Part shown: positions 1 to 8,026 of the stretch, piece after piece | How the letters are laid out: each line of letters opens with the position of its first letter | Position numbering within the stretch: the first letter of the stretch is position 1 | DNA from: SXOA01 sp046153945 | Lineage (GTDB): Bacteria; Planctomycetota; Planctomycetia; Pirellulales; Pirellulaceae | Direction of reading: 5' to 3' | Assembly (NCBI GenBank): GCA_046153945.1 | Contig: JBJXFF010000220.1 | Span: forward strand, 18,096 to 82,095 | Length of the DNA stretch: 64,000 nucleotides | Position numbers and translations under genes: made by a program | Notes under the pieces: model-generated | Database searches by the model: none | The model's input: the letters and a program-made list of their open reading frames with translations, nothing else | What the model was told of the DNA's origin: nothing

Positions 1-1
1 G

Positions 2-1000
2 CTGCTGCTCATTGCATTCGGCTCGCTTGTCAGCGCAGTGGTCTTGCTCATGAGCCTTCTCATCGTGAGAGTCCCTAAACTGGGATTTCAGCAAATCTAC
101 ACGTGCTCCATCGTCTCCGCGATTCTCTGGCTGGTGGCATGCCGTGCAATCTATGGGAGTTATGAACGCGGAGTCTTGCTGAGAACACTCGCTGTTATTG
201 CCGTATTCGCTGCCGTGGCGATTCTGCCCCCAATCCTGCTCCGCATTCATTTCCACACCTCTTGGATCAAGTCCGTCGGAGCATCTTTCTTGTGGGTCTT
301 GGGGACGGTTGGCATTGGCCTGGTAAGCATTGTCTGTACTGCCGTTGTTACGCAAAGAGCTTACGTCATTCCGACCAATGGTATGGCACCTACCATCAAT
401 GGCTCGCACCGCGTCGGAAGGTGCAAGCATTGCGACGGCCAAGCCATCGTTTCGGCACCGGCAGGTTCTCGAGCGGACGGCAATGTGGAGGGCATCTGCT
501 CAAGCTGCTGGAGATTTGGACCAGCAGAAGATATCTCTCCGACGGTTGTTTCGGGAGACCGGATTCTCGCCAGTCCATTCCTGAAGCCCAACCGCTGGGA
601 TATCGTCACTTTTCATCCCCCTGCTGATCCCGAAGTGCTTTACGTCCAGCGTATCGTCGGGTTGCCTGGAGAGTCCGTCTTGATCAAGAACGGGCAGATT
701 TGCATCAACGGAACCGCGCAAAACGTGCCGCCGGAATTGGAACACCTTACTTTCGCCGGCAGAGAAGAGTTGTCCTCCGTGACCGGTTCAGATTATGGAC
801 TCAAATTCGGAGTCGGCGATGAGCCGTGCCAACTGCAGGCCGACGAATGTTTTGTCTTGGGTGACAACACCTTTCGTTCCAGTGATTCCCGATTCTTTGG
901 TCCCGTAAAAATGGATCAGGTCACCGGCGTCGTTACGACCCGATACTGGCCTCCAAGTCGTCTGAAAGTCCTACGCGATAGCGGCCAGCCCCTGCGCTAA
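2..1000 (+). CDS. signal peptidase I (S26)-like membrane protein, probably inactive, 5' truncated
   Basis: The reading frame is open back to the window edge, so the true start lies outside; the visible part begins inside a hydrophobic segment. Three or so membrane segments precede an S26 domain. The region around 355-395 reads IPTNGMAPTI where active enzymes have a catalytic Ser (S-G-S-M-x-P-T); the Ser position is Gly here. The later box reads YVQRIVGLPGE, with Gln where the general-base Lys sits. The box E motif (GDNTFRSSDSRFFG) is kept, so the fold is probably intact. Two CxxC pairs (CKHC and CSSC) are inserted between, suggesting a zinc ribbon. I infer a non-proteolytic signal-peptidase homologue, perhaps a substrate-binding or regulatory paralogue. 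The 3' end overlaps the convergent PLP enzyme by 30 bases. Confidence 0.8.
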   Translation: MLLIAFGSLVSAVVLLMSLLIVRVPKLGFQQIYTCSIVSAILWLVACRAIYGSYERGVLLRTLAVIAVFAAVAILPPILLRIHFHTSWIKSVGASFLWVLGTVGIGLVSIVCTAVVTQRAYVIPTNGMAPTINGSHRVGRCKHCDGQAIVSAPAGSRADGNVEGICSSCWRFGPAEDISPTVVSGDRILASPFLKPNRWDIVTFHPPADPEVLYVQRIVGLPGESVLIKNGQICINGTAQNVPPELEHLTFAGREELSSVTGSDYGLKFGVGDEPCQLQADECFVLGDNTFRSSDSRFFGPVKMDQVTGVVTTRYWPPSRLKVLRDSGQPLR

Positions 1001-2149
1001 CGCCTGCTGAATGAACGTCGCCGACTCCGTCCCGACCGACAGCCGAATGGTGCCGCCGGTGATGCCGAGGGCCGCTCGCTGCTCTAGGGTCATTCCGCGG
1101 TGACTGGTGGTTTCGGGATGGCTAAGGGTCGTGGAGAGTTCGCCGAGCGAGGGACAAAACGGAATATCCTTCGCACCCCGGATAAAGGCATCCGCTGCCG
1201 GTCGGCCGCCGCGGAGCGTGAAGCTGACCATGGTGCCGTAGAGGCCGGGGGAGAATTGTTTGGTGGCTAGGCCGTGATCGGGATGGTCCTTCAGGCCGGG
1301 GTAGAAGACCTCCGAAACGCTTTTGGGGCTCGTTTTGAGAAACTCGGCAGCTACCAGGGCGTGATGCGAGCCCCGTTCAATTCGCATGTGCGCCGTGCAA
1401 ATGCCGCGAGAAGCCAGCCAGCAGTCAAACGGGCCGCTGGTGAAGCCCCAGGCGGAGATGACCGGGCCGATGCGCCCCCATAGTTCTTCCTTGCCGCAAA
1501 TCAGGCCGAGGATTACGTCGCTATGTCCGTTCAGCGTCTTAGTCAGGCTCTCCATCACCAGATCGGCTCCCAGATCAAGTGGGCGGCAGATGATGGGAGA
1601 GGCGAACGTGTTATCGACGAGCAACTTCGCGCCGCCAGCGTGAGCGATTTCCGCCAGAGCCGCGATATCGGCAACTTGCAGCAGCGGATTAGCAATCGTT
1701 TCGGCCACCAGCAGCTTGGTGTTCGGCTTCAGGGCTGCCTTGGTCGCCATCAAGTCGCAGGTGTCGACGATGCTGACTTGAATCCCCAGCCTCGCCCCTT
1801 CGTCCCGAAACAGCACCTGCGTCTTTCCATAGAGTTTGCTGCCGAGGATGACATGGTCCCCCGATTTCAGAAGTGCCAGCAGCGGCACTGAGAGCGCCGC
1901 CATTCCCGTCGACGTGATCGCCGCCCGCTCCGCCCCATGCAATTCGCGGCACTTCGCCGCCAGCAGGTCGGCATTGGGATGGCCTTCCCGCTGATAGACA
2001 TAGCCTGGGACCTTCCCAGCCAACATCTCATCCGCCTGCTGCGGACTCTCGCACTCCCAAACCGAAGCGGGGTAAATCGGCGGGGCATGCGGCGTCGTTG
2101 CCATCGGCGGCAGCGACTGCGGGCGGGGGCAAATGTCGTCGGGAGACAT
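971..2149 (-). CDS. Cys/Met metabolism PLP-dependent enzyme (cystathionine gamma-synthase/lyase family)
   Basis: This 392-residue protein matches the fold-type I Cys/Met metabolism family in length and motifs. Near the middle SLTKTLNGHSD carries the PLP-binding Lys, preceded by VDNTFASP, which holds the PLP-binding Asp. YVYQREGHPN near residue 52 is the usual N-terminal Tyr/Arg phosphate-binding region. Members make or cleave cystathionine or release methanethiol from methionine. Sequence alone does not tell me whether this is a gamma-synthase, gamma-lyase or methionine gamma-lyase. It is transcribed alone; its stop lies within the 3' end of the convergent signal-peptidase-like gene. Confidence 0.88.
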   Translation of the reverse strand: MSPDDICPRPQSLPPMATTPHAPPIYPASVWECESPQQADEMLAGKVPGYVYQREGHPNADLLAAKCRELHGAERAAITSTGMAALSVPLLALLKSGDHVILGSKLYGKTQVLFRDEGARLGIQVSIVDTCDLMATKAALKPNTKLLVAETIANPLLQVADIAALAEIAHAGGAKLLVDNTFASPIICRPLDLGADLVMESLTKTLNGHSDVILGLICGKEELWGRIGPVISAWGFTSGPFDCWLASRGICTAHMRIERGSHHALVAAEFLKTSPKSVSEVFYPGLKDHPDHGLATKQFSPGLYGTMVSFTLRGGRPAADAFIRGAKDIPFCPSLGELSTTLSHPETTSHRGMTLEQRAALGITGGTIRLSVGTESATFIQQALAQGLAAIA

Positions 2150-2251
2150 GGGAATTCCAATTGCAAATTGCGGATTTCAGATTGCAGAACCGAGTATAAC
2201 CGTTCGTCGCTATGGCGTTCTTCGAGTATGCTTAAGGGGAGCAAAGAATGG

Positions 2252-2398
2252 CTCACACAGAGGCACGAAGGCACAGAGCGGAGAAGAACGGAGTCGGCAA
2301 AATGATAAGAAATCTGAATCCCATGATTTTGCCTTCCATCATTTTGCCAAATCTCGTCTTCCGCTCTCCTCCTCTGTGCCTCCGTGCCTCTGTGTGAG
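2252..2398. repeat. nested inverted-repeat element (family A)
   Basis: Outer arms of about 34 bases (2252-2286 and 2365-2398, rich in CACAGAGGCACGAAGGCACA and its complement) enclose a second palindrome whose arms are GGCAAAATGAT (2297-2307) and ATCATTTTGCC (2338-2348). The inner part recurs at 46893-47010. It lies between the divergent PLP-enzyme and WD40 genes, just before the latter's start. It has no coding capacity that I credit. Confidence 0.8.
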
Positions 2399-2425
2399 AT
2401 TCCTGGATTTCAACTTAAGCCGCTG

Positions 2426-3502
2426 ATGTCCCGCCAAGTCCTCCTATTTCTGACCGCCCTTTTGGCCATCAGCCACTCCCTGGCCTCCGCCGCTCCCTTC
2501 GTCCCCAAGCGCGACCCCCAATGCGTCGCCGTTTCCCCCAGCGGCACCATCGTCGCCACGGCTTGCTCCGGCATGTCCGACGACACATTTCCTCCCCGCC
2601 CGCATCCCGATGTCCGCAAATGCGGCGTCGTTGCCGTCTGGGATGTCGAAAGCGGCAAACGTCTTTGGCGGACGGAGACTTTTGGCGACATTACCAAGCT
2701 CGCGTTTTCCGTCGACGGCTCGCTGCTGGCTGCATCGAGAATCTACGTCACCAGTGACGGCATCACCCTCAACGAAGTTCGCCTCTGGGACGTCACCAGC
2801 GGCAAGACAGTGAAAGTACTCGACCGCTGCCAGGCCTTTGATTTCTCCCCCGACGGCCGTGCCCTCGCCGTCCTCAGCCGCACGCGGTGCGTGGTTTACG
2901 CCATCGGCGACTGGACGAAAGAGACCCAGGTCAAGCCTCTCGGCGGCAGTCTGGCAGTCGCGTTCGCGGGGGATGCCAATCTCCTCTGCGGCATCGTCAA
3001 GACCGAGGGGCAATACGCCATTCGCCTCTGCGACATCGCCAAGGGAACCGTCACCAGCGAATCCCGCCGGCTCGACGACCCGTTCTACGCCCTCGCCCCC
3101 TCAGCCGACGGCACCACGCTCGCCAGCGGCCACGACGGCGGCAATGTCGTCCTCTGGAATCTCCCCTCGCTCGAAGTCCGCACCCGGATGCAAACCGGCG
3201 TCAAAGGGCATGTCCTCCCCCTCCTCTCACCCGACGGCCGCTACCTCGCCGGCGGCTGCCAGGACAACGGCGACGTCATCATCTGGGACGCCCGCACCGC
3301 CCAGGAACTGCACCGCTACACGTTCGAAAAAGGAGCCCTCCGGACCTACTATCCCCGCGGCGACAAAGACCTCGTCCGCCCCGAAAGAAACCCCACCCGC
3401 TTCGCCTTCCTCCCCGACAGCAACTCGATCATGGCCGGCTGCTACGGCGGCATTATTCGCTCGGTGGAAAGCGGGCAGGAACTGAAGCGGTTTGGCGATT
3501 GA
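2426..3502 (+). CDS. exported WD40-repeat protein
   Basis: The chosen ATG gives MSRQVLLFLTALLAISHSLA, a clean signal peptide ending near SAAP; an upstream in-frame ATG at 2384 would bury it. The 358-residue mature part has repeated blades of the type FSVDGSLLA..VRLWDVTSGK, APSADGTTLASG..GNVVLWNL and LSPDGRYLAGG..GDVIIWDA, so it is a beta-propeller of about six or seven WD40 units. A fixed enzymatic role is not expected; such planctomycete proteins usually bind partners in the periplasm. The last 100 bases are duplicated at 4003-4104. A strong hairpin follows the stop by seven bases. Confidence 0.82.
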   Translation: MSRQVLLFLTALLAISHSLASAAPFVPKRDPQCVAVSPSGTIVATACSGMSDDTFPPRPHPDVRKCGVVAVWDVESGKRLWRTETFGDITKLAFSVDGSLLAASRIYVTSDGITLNEVRLWDVTSGKTVKVLDRCQAFDFSPDGRALAVLSRTRCVVYAIGDWTKETQVKPLGGSLAVAFAGDANLLCGIVKTEGQYAIRLCDIAKGTVTSESRRLDDPFYALAPSADGTTLASGHDGGNVVLWNLPSLEVRTRMQTGVKGHVLPLLSPDGRYLAGGCQDNGDVIIWDARTAQELHRYTFEKGALRTYYPRGDKDLVRPERNPTRFAFLPDSNSIMAGCYGGIIRSVESGQELKRFGD

Positions 3503-3508
3503 TCTGTG

Positions 3509-3529
3509 GGGTAGGCTTCCAGCCTGCCC
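3509..3529 (+). terminator. stop-proximal hairpin (family B), copy 1
   Basis: A 9-bp stem with one T-G wobble and a TCC loop starts six bases after the WD40 stop codon. The same 21-base sequence recurs at 23626-23646 and 63703-63723, each time on the coding strand at a gene's 3' end. There is no T tract, so a Rho-independent role is not shown; mRNA 3'-end stabilisation is another option. Confidence 0.55.
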
Positions 3530-4002
3530 AAGAACGAGAACTTCAACTCACTCACCCACATTCGCACTCGTCGCCACTATCAGGGGGTGTTCAGATTTCG
3601 GACCTTTCGCATCACATTTTAGATGTGTTGTCAAACTTAAGAGTGTGATTTTCACAACTTATTATCTAGTAGTCACTTCCGATTTTTCTCTCCCCCGAGT
3701 TTCGCAACACCCCCCCAACTCTCCATCTGCCGCGCTCCCGAGTGCGAATCCGCTCGATTGGGGAGGGCCAGCTCAGTTTCCAGAGACTGCTCCTCGCTAC
3801 TTGAACCTGGCAACCCGATTGTCAAAGAACAAATTGTTGCAGCCCCGCCCGCCCGAACCATGTCGCGTGGCGGAGATCGTGCCTGCAACTTGGCAATGAT
3901 ATCTCGTGTCCTGTTACTGGTCAATAGTTCACAACCACAATTTGCGGGAGAATCAGGTCTCCTTCCCTACCAGGGATTGTGGTTGGCACAAAGCTACCCT
4001 AT
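3530..4002. other. non-coding interval
   Basis: About 470 bases lie between the WD40 hairpin and the decayed copy of the WD40 tail. Base composition is less GC-rich than the neighbouring genes. Short frames exist on both strands but none shows a family match, codon bias or a ribosome site. I see no RNA gene. Confidence 0.5.
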
Positions 4003-4104
4003 CGATTCGCCTTCCTCCCCGACAGCAACTCGATCATGGCCTGCTACGGCGGTCCTATCCGTTCGGTGGAAAGCGGGCAAGAACTGAAGCGGTTTGGGGA
4101 TTGA
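4003..4104 (+). pseudogene. partial duplicate of the WD40 gene 3' end
   Basis: This 102-base stretch is nearly the same as 3403-3502, the final codons and stop of the WD40 gene. It differs by a three-base deletion near the shared GATCATGGCC and a handful of substitutions (for example in the GGCATTATTCGC segment). It has no start, no upstream blades and no matching flank, so it cannot make a protein. It records a local duplication followed by loss of the rest of the copy, or a copying event of the tail only. Confidence 0.85.
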
Positions 4105-4152
4105 GGGCAGTCCCCCGAAGATCGAAGGATGACGATGGCGTAACGGCCGTCA

Positions 4153-4503
4153 TCACTTCTGGATGGTGCAACTCCACCCATCATAGTCGAGATCGTAAAG
4201 CTTCGATAAGCAAACCATAAATGCTGAAAGGGCCATGACCACGTTCTCTGTCGTCGGGGAGTGGATAGTGATCAACAACTGCCAAGAATCAACCCCACGA
4301 TGCTCAACTCGCTCAACAGACGGCCTCCCATATCGGTAGTCAGCGACAAAACTCGCTACCAGTCTGGCCTTCTCCTCGTCCTTAGCGTAAAGAACGAATT
4401 CAATATCGCGGGGAATCTCGGCACGGTCTCCGATCTCCTGATTCTTGACCAATAGTTGGCTGTCTTCCACAGCCGTATCCATAAGAAGTTGAACAACGCT
4501 CAT
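4153..4503 (-). CDS. RraB-like (ribonuclease E inhibitor B domain) small protein
   Basis: This 116-residue protein resembles the RraB family: a central segment IPRDIEFVLYAKDEEKA like the usual P-R-x-V-x-F-x-x-Y-x-x-D, a second segment SWQLLITIHSPTTENVV, and the C-terminal signature LYDLDYDGWSCTI. In proteobacteria RraB binds RNase E and changes which RNAs it cuts; in other phyla the domain occurs in stand-alone proteins of unknown partner. There is no signal peptide, so it should be cytoplasmic. It is followed on the same strand by nothing coding. Codon use is more AT-tolerant than in the large genes nearby. Confidence 0.68.
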   Translation of the reverse strand: MSVVQLLMDTAVEDSQLLVKNQEIGDRAEIPRDIEFVLYAKDEEKARLVASFVADYRYGRPSVERVEHRGVDSWQLLITIHSPTTENVVMALSAFMVCLSKLYDLDYDGWSCTIQK

Positions 4504-4551
4504 AAGCTGGACACACCTAACAATTAACCATGCTGGGAGGGGAACTCCAAC

Positions 4552-5835
4552 GGGACAGGTCCAGCTGCGGCCTCGCTCAACTCTTGCTTCCAGCCATTTT
4601 CGGCAGCGAGAATCGGAATGTCGAGCCGATGCCTTCCTGGCTTTCGACGGCTACCTTCCCGCCGTGAGCCTCCGTAAACGTCTTCACAATGGCCAGTCCC
4701 AGGCCGGCTCCACCCGTGCTCTCCGGATCGGTTTCTCCCTTGTCGAAGACCTTTTCCAGCAGATCCGGGGGAATTCCGGTGCCGTTATCGCTGACCGAGC
4801 ACTCCACCTCACCTTCCGTCTCTAGTTCTCGAGCTGAGATGATGACTTCCCCACGGGGAGTGTATTTGATGGCATTAGCGATCAAATTCTGAAAAATCCG
4901 CCTCAGCAAGTCCGCATCCGCATAAACGACCAGATCCTCGGGGACGTTGTTGACAAGCTGCGTGCTGGAGGTCCCCGCCACGGGATGAAGATCGTGAATC
5001 AGCGCCTCGACGAGCGGCCATAAATCAAACTCCCGCCGTTGCAATTTGACGCCAACTTCCGTTTGCAGATTGGTGTTTTCCTCCATGATCTTCCGGACCA
5101 ACGCCTCCAGATGCTGCACATTCCGGTGCAAGGCCTTCATCATCCGGGGAGCTTCCGAGCTATTGGCCTGCATCGGAAGTATCATTTCCAGGACTCGTGC
5201 CGTCAGCGAGATCGCATTGAGGGGGGTGCGTAGATCGTGAGCCACAAACGCCAGATACTCGTCGCGCCGCCGCTGCACCTCCAGGGCCTGGTGAATGGCA
5301 TACGTCTTTACCGCCAATCCAATCGCCTCGTCCAATACCCGGTTGATAATGTGGAAAGGTCTCCCTTGCAGGTTCAATTTGTTCTGATCCGCCAGATCAT
5401 GCAGGCAACCTCGCAAGATGTTGTACTCCGCCACGACTTCTGCAATATCAAATCCATCATGGACACGCTGCAAGCCATGGGCCGGTGGGCTGTCCTTCTT
5501 GTGAGCTTCGGGAATCGTTTCCTCCGAGTGCGCATGGAGCGCGGCTGCCAGATCCGACAGCAAGTCGGGAATGTGATCGTTGAGCGTCGGCACGTCCAGA
5601 TGCCGCGCGGAGGAAAGTTGCCTTACCTGCACCCGCCACCGGGTAAGCAAAGCGTCAGAATCGCGATTAATGAGTGCCGCCAGTTGGTGCAAGACTTCGA
5701 TAACATTCTCCTCGCCAGCACAACGTTGGGTTTGGCGAAGCTTCGGTTATAGAAATGGTCCCGAGTGCATTCGCTGGAAGCCAAACTATCGAATGTAGCG
5801 GCATCGTCTGTGAGCGTCAAATGAATCGCAAGCTC
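4552..5835. repeat. duplicated block, copy 1 (histidine kinase plus upstream region)
   Basis: The block aligns without obvious gaps to 8027-9307 in the same orientation. It covers the entire histidine kinase gene, about 25 bases after its stop and about 140 bases before its start, so the promoter was copied too. Homology fades on both sides: the left flank here is the RraB region, and in copy 2 it is a DUF1697 remnant. Confidence 0.9.
4577..5692 (-). CDS. sensor histidine kinase, copy 1
   Basis: This 371-residue soluble kinase has an N-terminal helical region (about 1-140) resembling the RsbRD-type sensor domain, starting LAALINRDSDALLTRW, then a dimerisation/phosphoacceptor domain with the H-box FVAHDLRTPLNAI near residue 152. 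The ATPase domain shows the N box (QNLIANAIKYTPRG), G1 (DNGTGIPPD) and G2 (GGAGLGLAIVK). There are no membrane segments, so it senses a cytoplasmic signal or works with a partner. No response regulator with intact phosphoacceptor is seen in the window. The protein differs from copy 2 by roughly 25 substitutions and no gaps, by eye; all catalytic boxes are intact in both. Confidence 0.93.
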   Translation of the reverse strand: MHQLAALINRDSDALLTRWRVQVRQLSSARHLDVPTLNDHIPDLLSDLAAALHAHSEETIPEAHKKDSPPAHGLQRVHDGFDIAEVVAEYNILRGCLHDLADQNKLNLQGRPFHIINRVLDEAIGLAVKTYAIHQALEVQRRRDEYLAFVAHDLRTPLNAISLTARVLEMILPMQANSSEAPRMMKALHRNVQHLEALVRKIMEENTNLQTEVGVKLQRREFDLWPLVEALIHDLHPVAGTSSTQLVNNVPEDLVVYADADLLRRIFQNLIANAIKYTPRGEVIISARELETEGEVECSVSDNGTGIPPDLLEKVFDKGETDPESTGGAGLGLAIVKTFTEAHGGKVAVESQEGIGSTFRFSLPKMAGSKS

Positions 5836-6045
5836 TGGAATCGCGTTGTCTCGCAACCATACTCCCGACTGTGCTTCAAGCTCTTTGGCTTTATTCCTGT
5901 CGGCCATTCCTTCGCCCCTGCGATGCATGGAGAAGTAAATGTTGGATCGGGTGTCATAGGCAGCAGCGAAGCTCGGGTCCGCCTTGATGGCCGCGGTGAG
6001 ATACCGAAGGGCGGCGCTCATTCGCGGTTTTGTGTGGTGTCGCAC
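5836..6045 (-). pseudogene. TPR-protein fragment
   Basis: The first 70 codons read from 6045 give one good tetratricopeptide unit (ALRYLTAAIKADPSFAAAYD) followed by YFSMHRRGEGMADRNKA. The frame then runs into the duplicated kinase promoter block, where its translation is shared with junk from copy 2. I read it as the start or middle of a TPR gene broken by insertion of the duplicated block. A functional short gene ending inside the kinase start is less likely. Confidence 0.5.
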
Positions 6046-6054
6046 GTCGGGGTT

Positions 6055-7626
6055 TCAGGATGTCGGACCCGACACGGCCTTCCGACGAGCGATTTCCTTC
6101 CGCGCGGCCTCGCGATACGCAGCGTAGGAAATCGTGTGGTCGTATTCCTCGTGCGTGACCTCAGGATGCCCGCCTCTCTCATTCTCATCCCGATGGGAGG
6201 CCGGGTAATCCACCACGGTGTGGAACACCTTCCTGTCCTCCAGTTGTGTCATTTCCTGCAACACGTACAAGTTGATCAGGTCAAGTCGCCCGAGTGTCGC
6301 GAGCGAGTCCCACGTCGCGAATTGCTCGTTCGATCCCGTGGATAGACTAACCGCGCTCATGCAGTCCGCCATCATTTCGGCAGCGGCGGTGTGATCGACG
6401 CGGAGGAGGTATTGGATCAGTTCGGGTGAGGAGAAGCGTGGTTGATCCTTCCGGACTTGGCGGATGAGGTCGGCGGCACGCGGGTCATCCCGTTTGGCGA
6501 CGGCCTCGGCGATCCAGACGCGAACAGAGGAATCTCGGACTTTTGGGAACGCCGCAACCAATTGGTTCGCAACGCCTGAATCCTCGAACTTTGCGAGAGC
6601 TTCGAGGGCGAACCCGACATCCGGATAGCCGCCCTCCAACATGGCCGCGAGGACCTCAATCGCCCGGGGGTCCTTGATCTCGACAAGGGCCACCCTGACC
6701 TTCTTCCTCAGGTCGGGGTGAACGTCTGGATTCTTAGCGAGTTCCACCAACGGCCCAACGGCCGGTTTCCCGATGTACTTCAAGGCGACGAGTAAGCCGT
6801 CTTCCAGAAACGGCGCGGTAGTGCCGGACTTCGGCGTGAGCATCGAGGCGAGTAGCGGAATGTAGTCGGGCTGCCGGATCCGCCCCACGGCACGGAGCAT
6901 GGCGTATCGCACGTCTGAGCTGGCTCGGCCTTCCTGGGCCGCGAACAGCTTGAGAGCCCGCTCCGTGTCGAGTTCGACGATGAGTTGCAGAAAGCTCTCG
7001 CGTTTCTCGCTAACAGGGGTGTACCACGCCTGATTGAAGAGAAGGTCGGCGATCTTCCAGTCCCTGATGATCGCCAGGAACTTCAGGATCTCGGCATCAA
7101 CCTCAGGTTGGTAATCCTTCAGCAGGGGCTTGAGCAGGTCGAGGTTCTTGATCTCCCCGCGTTCCCAAAGTTTCGTGAGCGCAGCGAGGGCGGCCTGCCG
7201 CACGGGCTTCCGGCTGTCCCCCATCATGTCGATGAACGAACCCACACTGCGCTCGCCGCCGTGTTCAGCCAACCATTCCGTGAAGGCCACGGCGCGGTCG
7301 GGGTTGGAGGACTCCATCTCCTTGTATCGCTTGGGCGTCCGAATCGCCTTCACCGCCTTGCTCACAGGCAAGGCGAGGCAGGCCAGGGCGAGGAAGTACA
7401 GGAGCAAGGCAACGAACAGCGGACTGGAAAGGCCAATCAGGAGCAAGACGAGCGCGACGACGACGGCCCCCCCACCCGCCACGAGGAGATCCCCCACCCG
7501 GGTGTAGTCGCACTTCGGGCACATCCAATCGGAGCGTTTTCGCTCTTGCCAGCAGCCGGCGCAAAGCAGCCCCTGGTCGATCTTGCGTTGGATTTCCGCC
7601 GTTGCCTCACCCGCCCTAAGGCCCAT
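6055..7626 (-). CDS. zinc-ribbon membrane protein with HEAT repeats
   Basis: I chose the ATG at 7626 (MGLRAGEATAEIQRKIDQ); the 66 codons before it look unstructured. The 523-residue protein has a zinc ribbon (CAGC...CPKC) near 25-45, two adjacent hydrophobic segments near 50-100, then a long array of HEAT-like helices (for example KPVRQAALAALTKLWERG, DVRYAMLRAVGRIRQPD, PDVGFALEALAKFED). HEAT arrays are protein-binding scaffolds; a cytoplasmic array tethered to the membrane is implied. No enzyme motif is seen. It stands alone, with the second kinase copy upstream and the TPR fragment ten bases after its stop. Confidence 0.75.
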   Translation of the reverse strand: MGLRAGEATAEIQRKIDQGLLCAGCWQERKRSDWMCPKCDYTRVGDLLVAGGGAVVVALVLLLIGLSSPLFVALLLYFLALACLALPVSKAVKAIRTPKRYKEMESSNPDRAVAFTEWLAEHGGERSVGSFIDMMGDSRKPVRQAALAALTKLWERGEIKNLDLLKPLLKDYQPEVDAEILKFLAIIRDWKIADLLFNQAWYTPVSEKRESFLQLIVELDTERALKLFAAQEGRASSDVRYAMLRAVGRIRQPDYIPLLASMLTPKSGTTAPFLEDGLLVALKYIGKPAVGPLVELAKNPDVHPDLRKKVRVALVEIKDPRAIEVLAAMLEGGYPDVGFALEALAKFEDSGVANQLVAAFPKVRDSSVRVWIAEAVAKRDDPRAADLIRQVRKDQPRFSSPELIQYLLRVDHTAAAEMMADCMSAVSLSTGSNEQFATWDSLATLGRLDLINLYVLQEMTQLEDRKVFHTVVDYPASHRDENERGGHPEVTHEEYDHTISYAAYREAARKEIARRKAVSGPTS

Positions 7627-7866
7627 CGTGCCGACCTCCGCCGAACCATTGTTTATACAGAACCCGTCCGTATAGTACCCGTTGCCAATTCGCTCGTCAA
7701 AACAAACTCGTGCGGGGGTTTGGCTCTCGGAACGACTCTTATGCACACTACGAAGCACGTTATTTAGCCCAATCGGCTTCTGCGCGCAACAAACCCTTCG
7801 TCCGTCTAACGCGCTATTTGCCATGCTAACGCAGACAGTAGAGGCGCCAGTGGTCCCTTTGGCAAG

Positions 7867-8010
7867 TCAATCCTGCGCCGCCATCTCCGCAATCTTCTCA
7901 ACCGTCCGATAGTTGCGCGCCGTCACCGCGACTCCCAGGTGCCTGTCTGCCGTGGCCGCCAGTTTGGAGCGCCTGACTCCCTCGGGTGCATGCAGGAATA
8001 CACAGAGCCG
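7867..8010 (-). pseudogene. truncated 3' copy of the DUF1697 gene
   Basis: The translation from about 8010 down ends HLGVAVTARNYRTVEKIAEM, nearly the same as the end of the intact DUF1697 protein at 9998-10537 (HLGVAATARNYRTVEKLAEM). DNA similarity runs from the shared GCCGCCATCTCCGCAA to about 8010, where it stops abruptly before the duplicated kinase block. Only about the last 48 codons are left, without a start. Confidence 0.85.
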
Positions 8011-8026
8011 GGGAAACGCTAAAGGG

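Noticed and set aside
3673..3924. 83-codon minus-strand frame in the gap after WD40
   Set aside because: No ribosome site, no recognisable fold, composition typical of chance.
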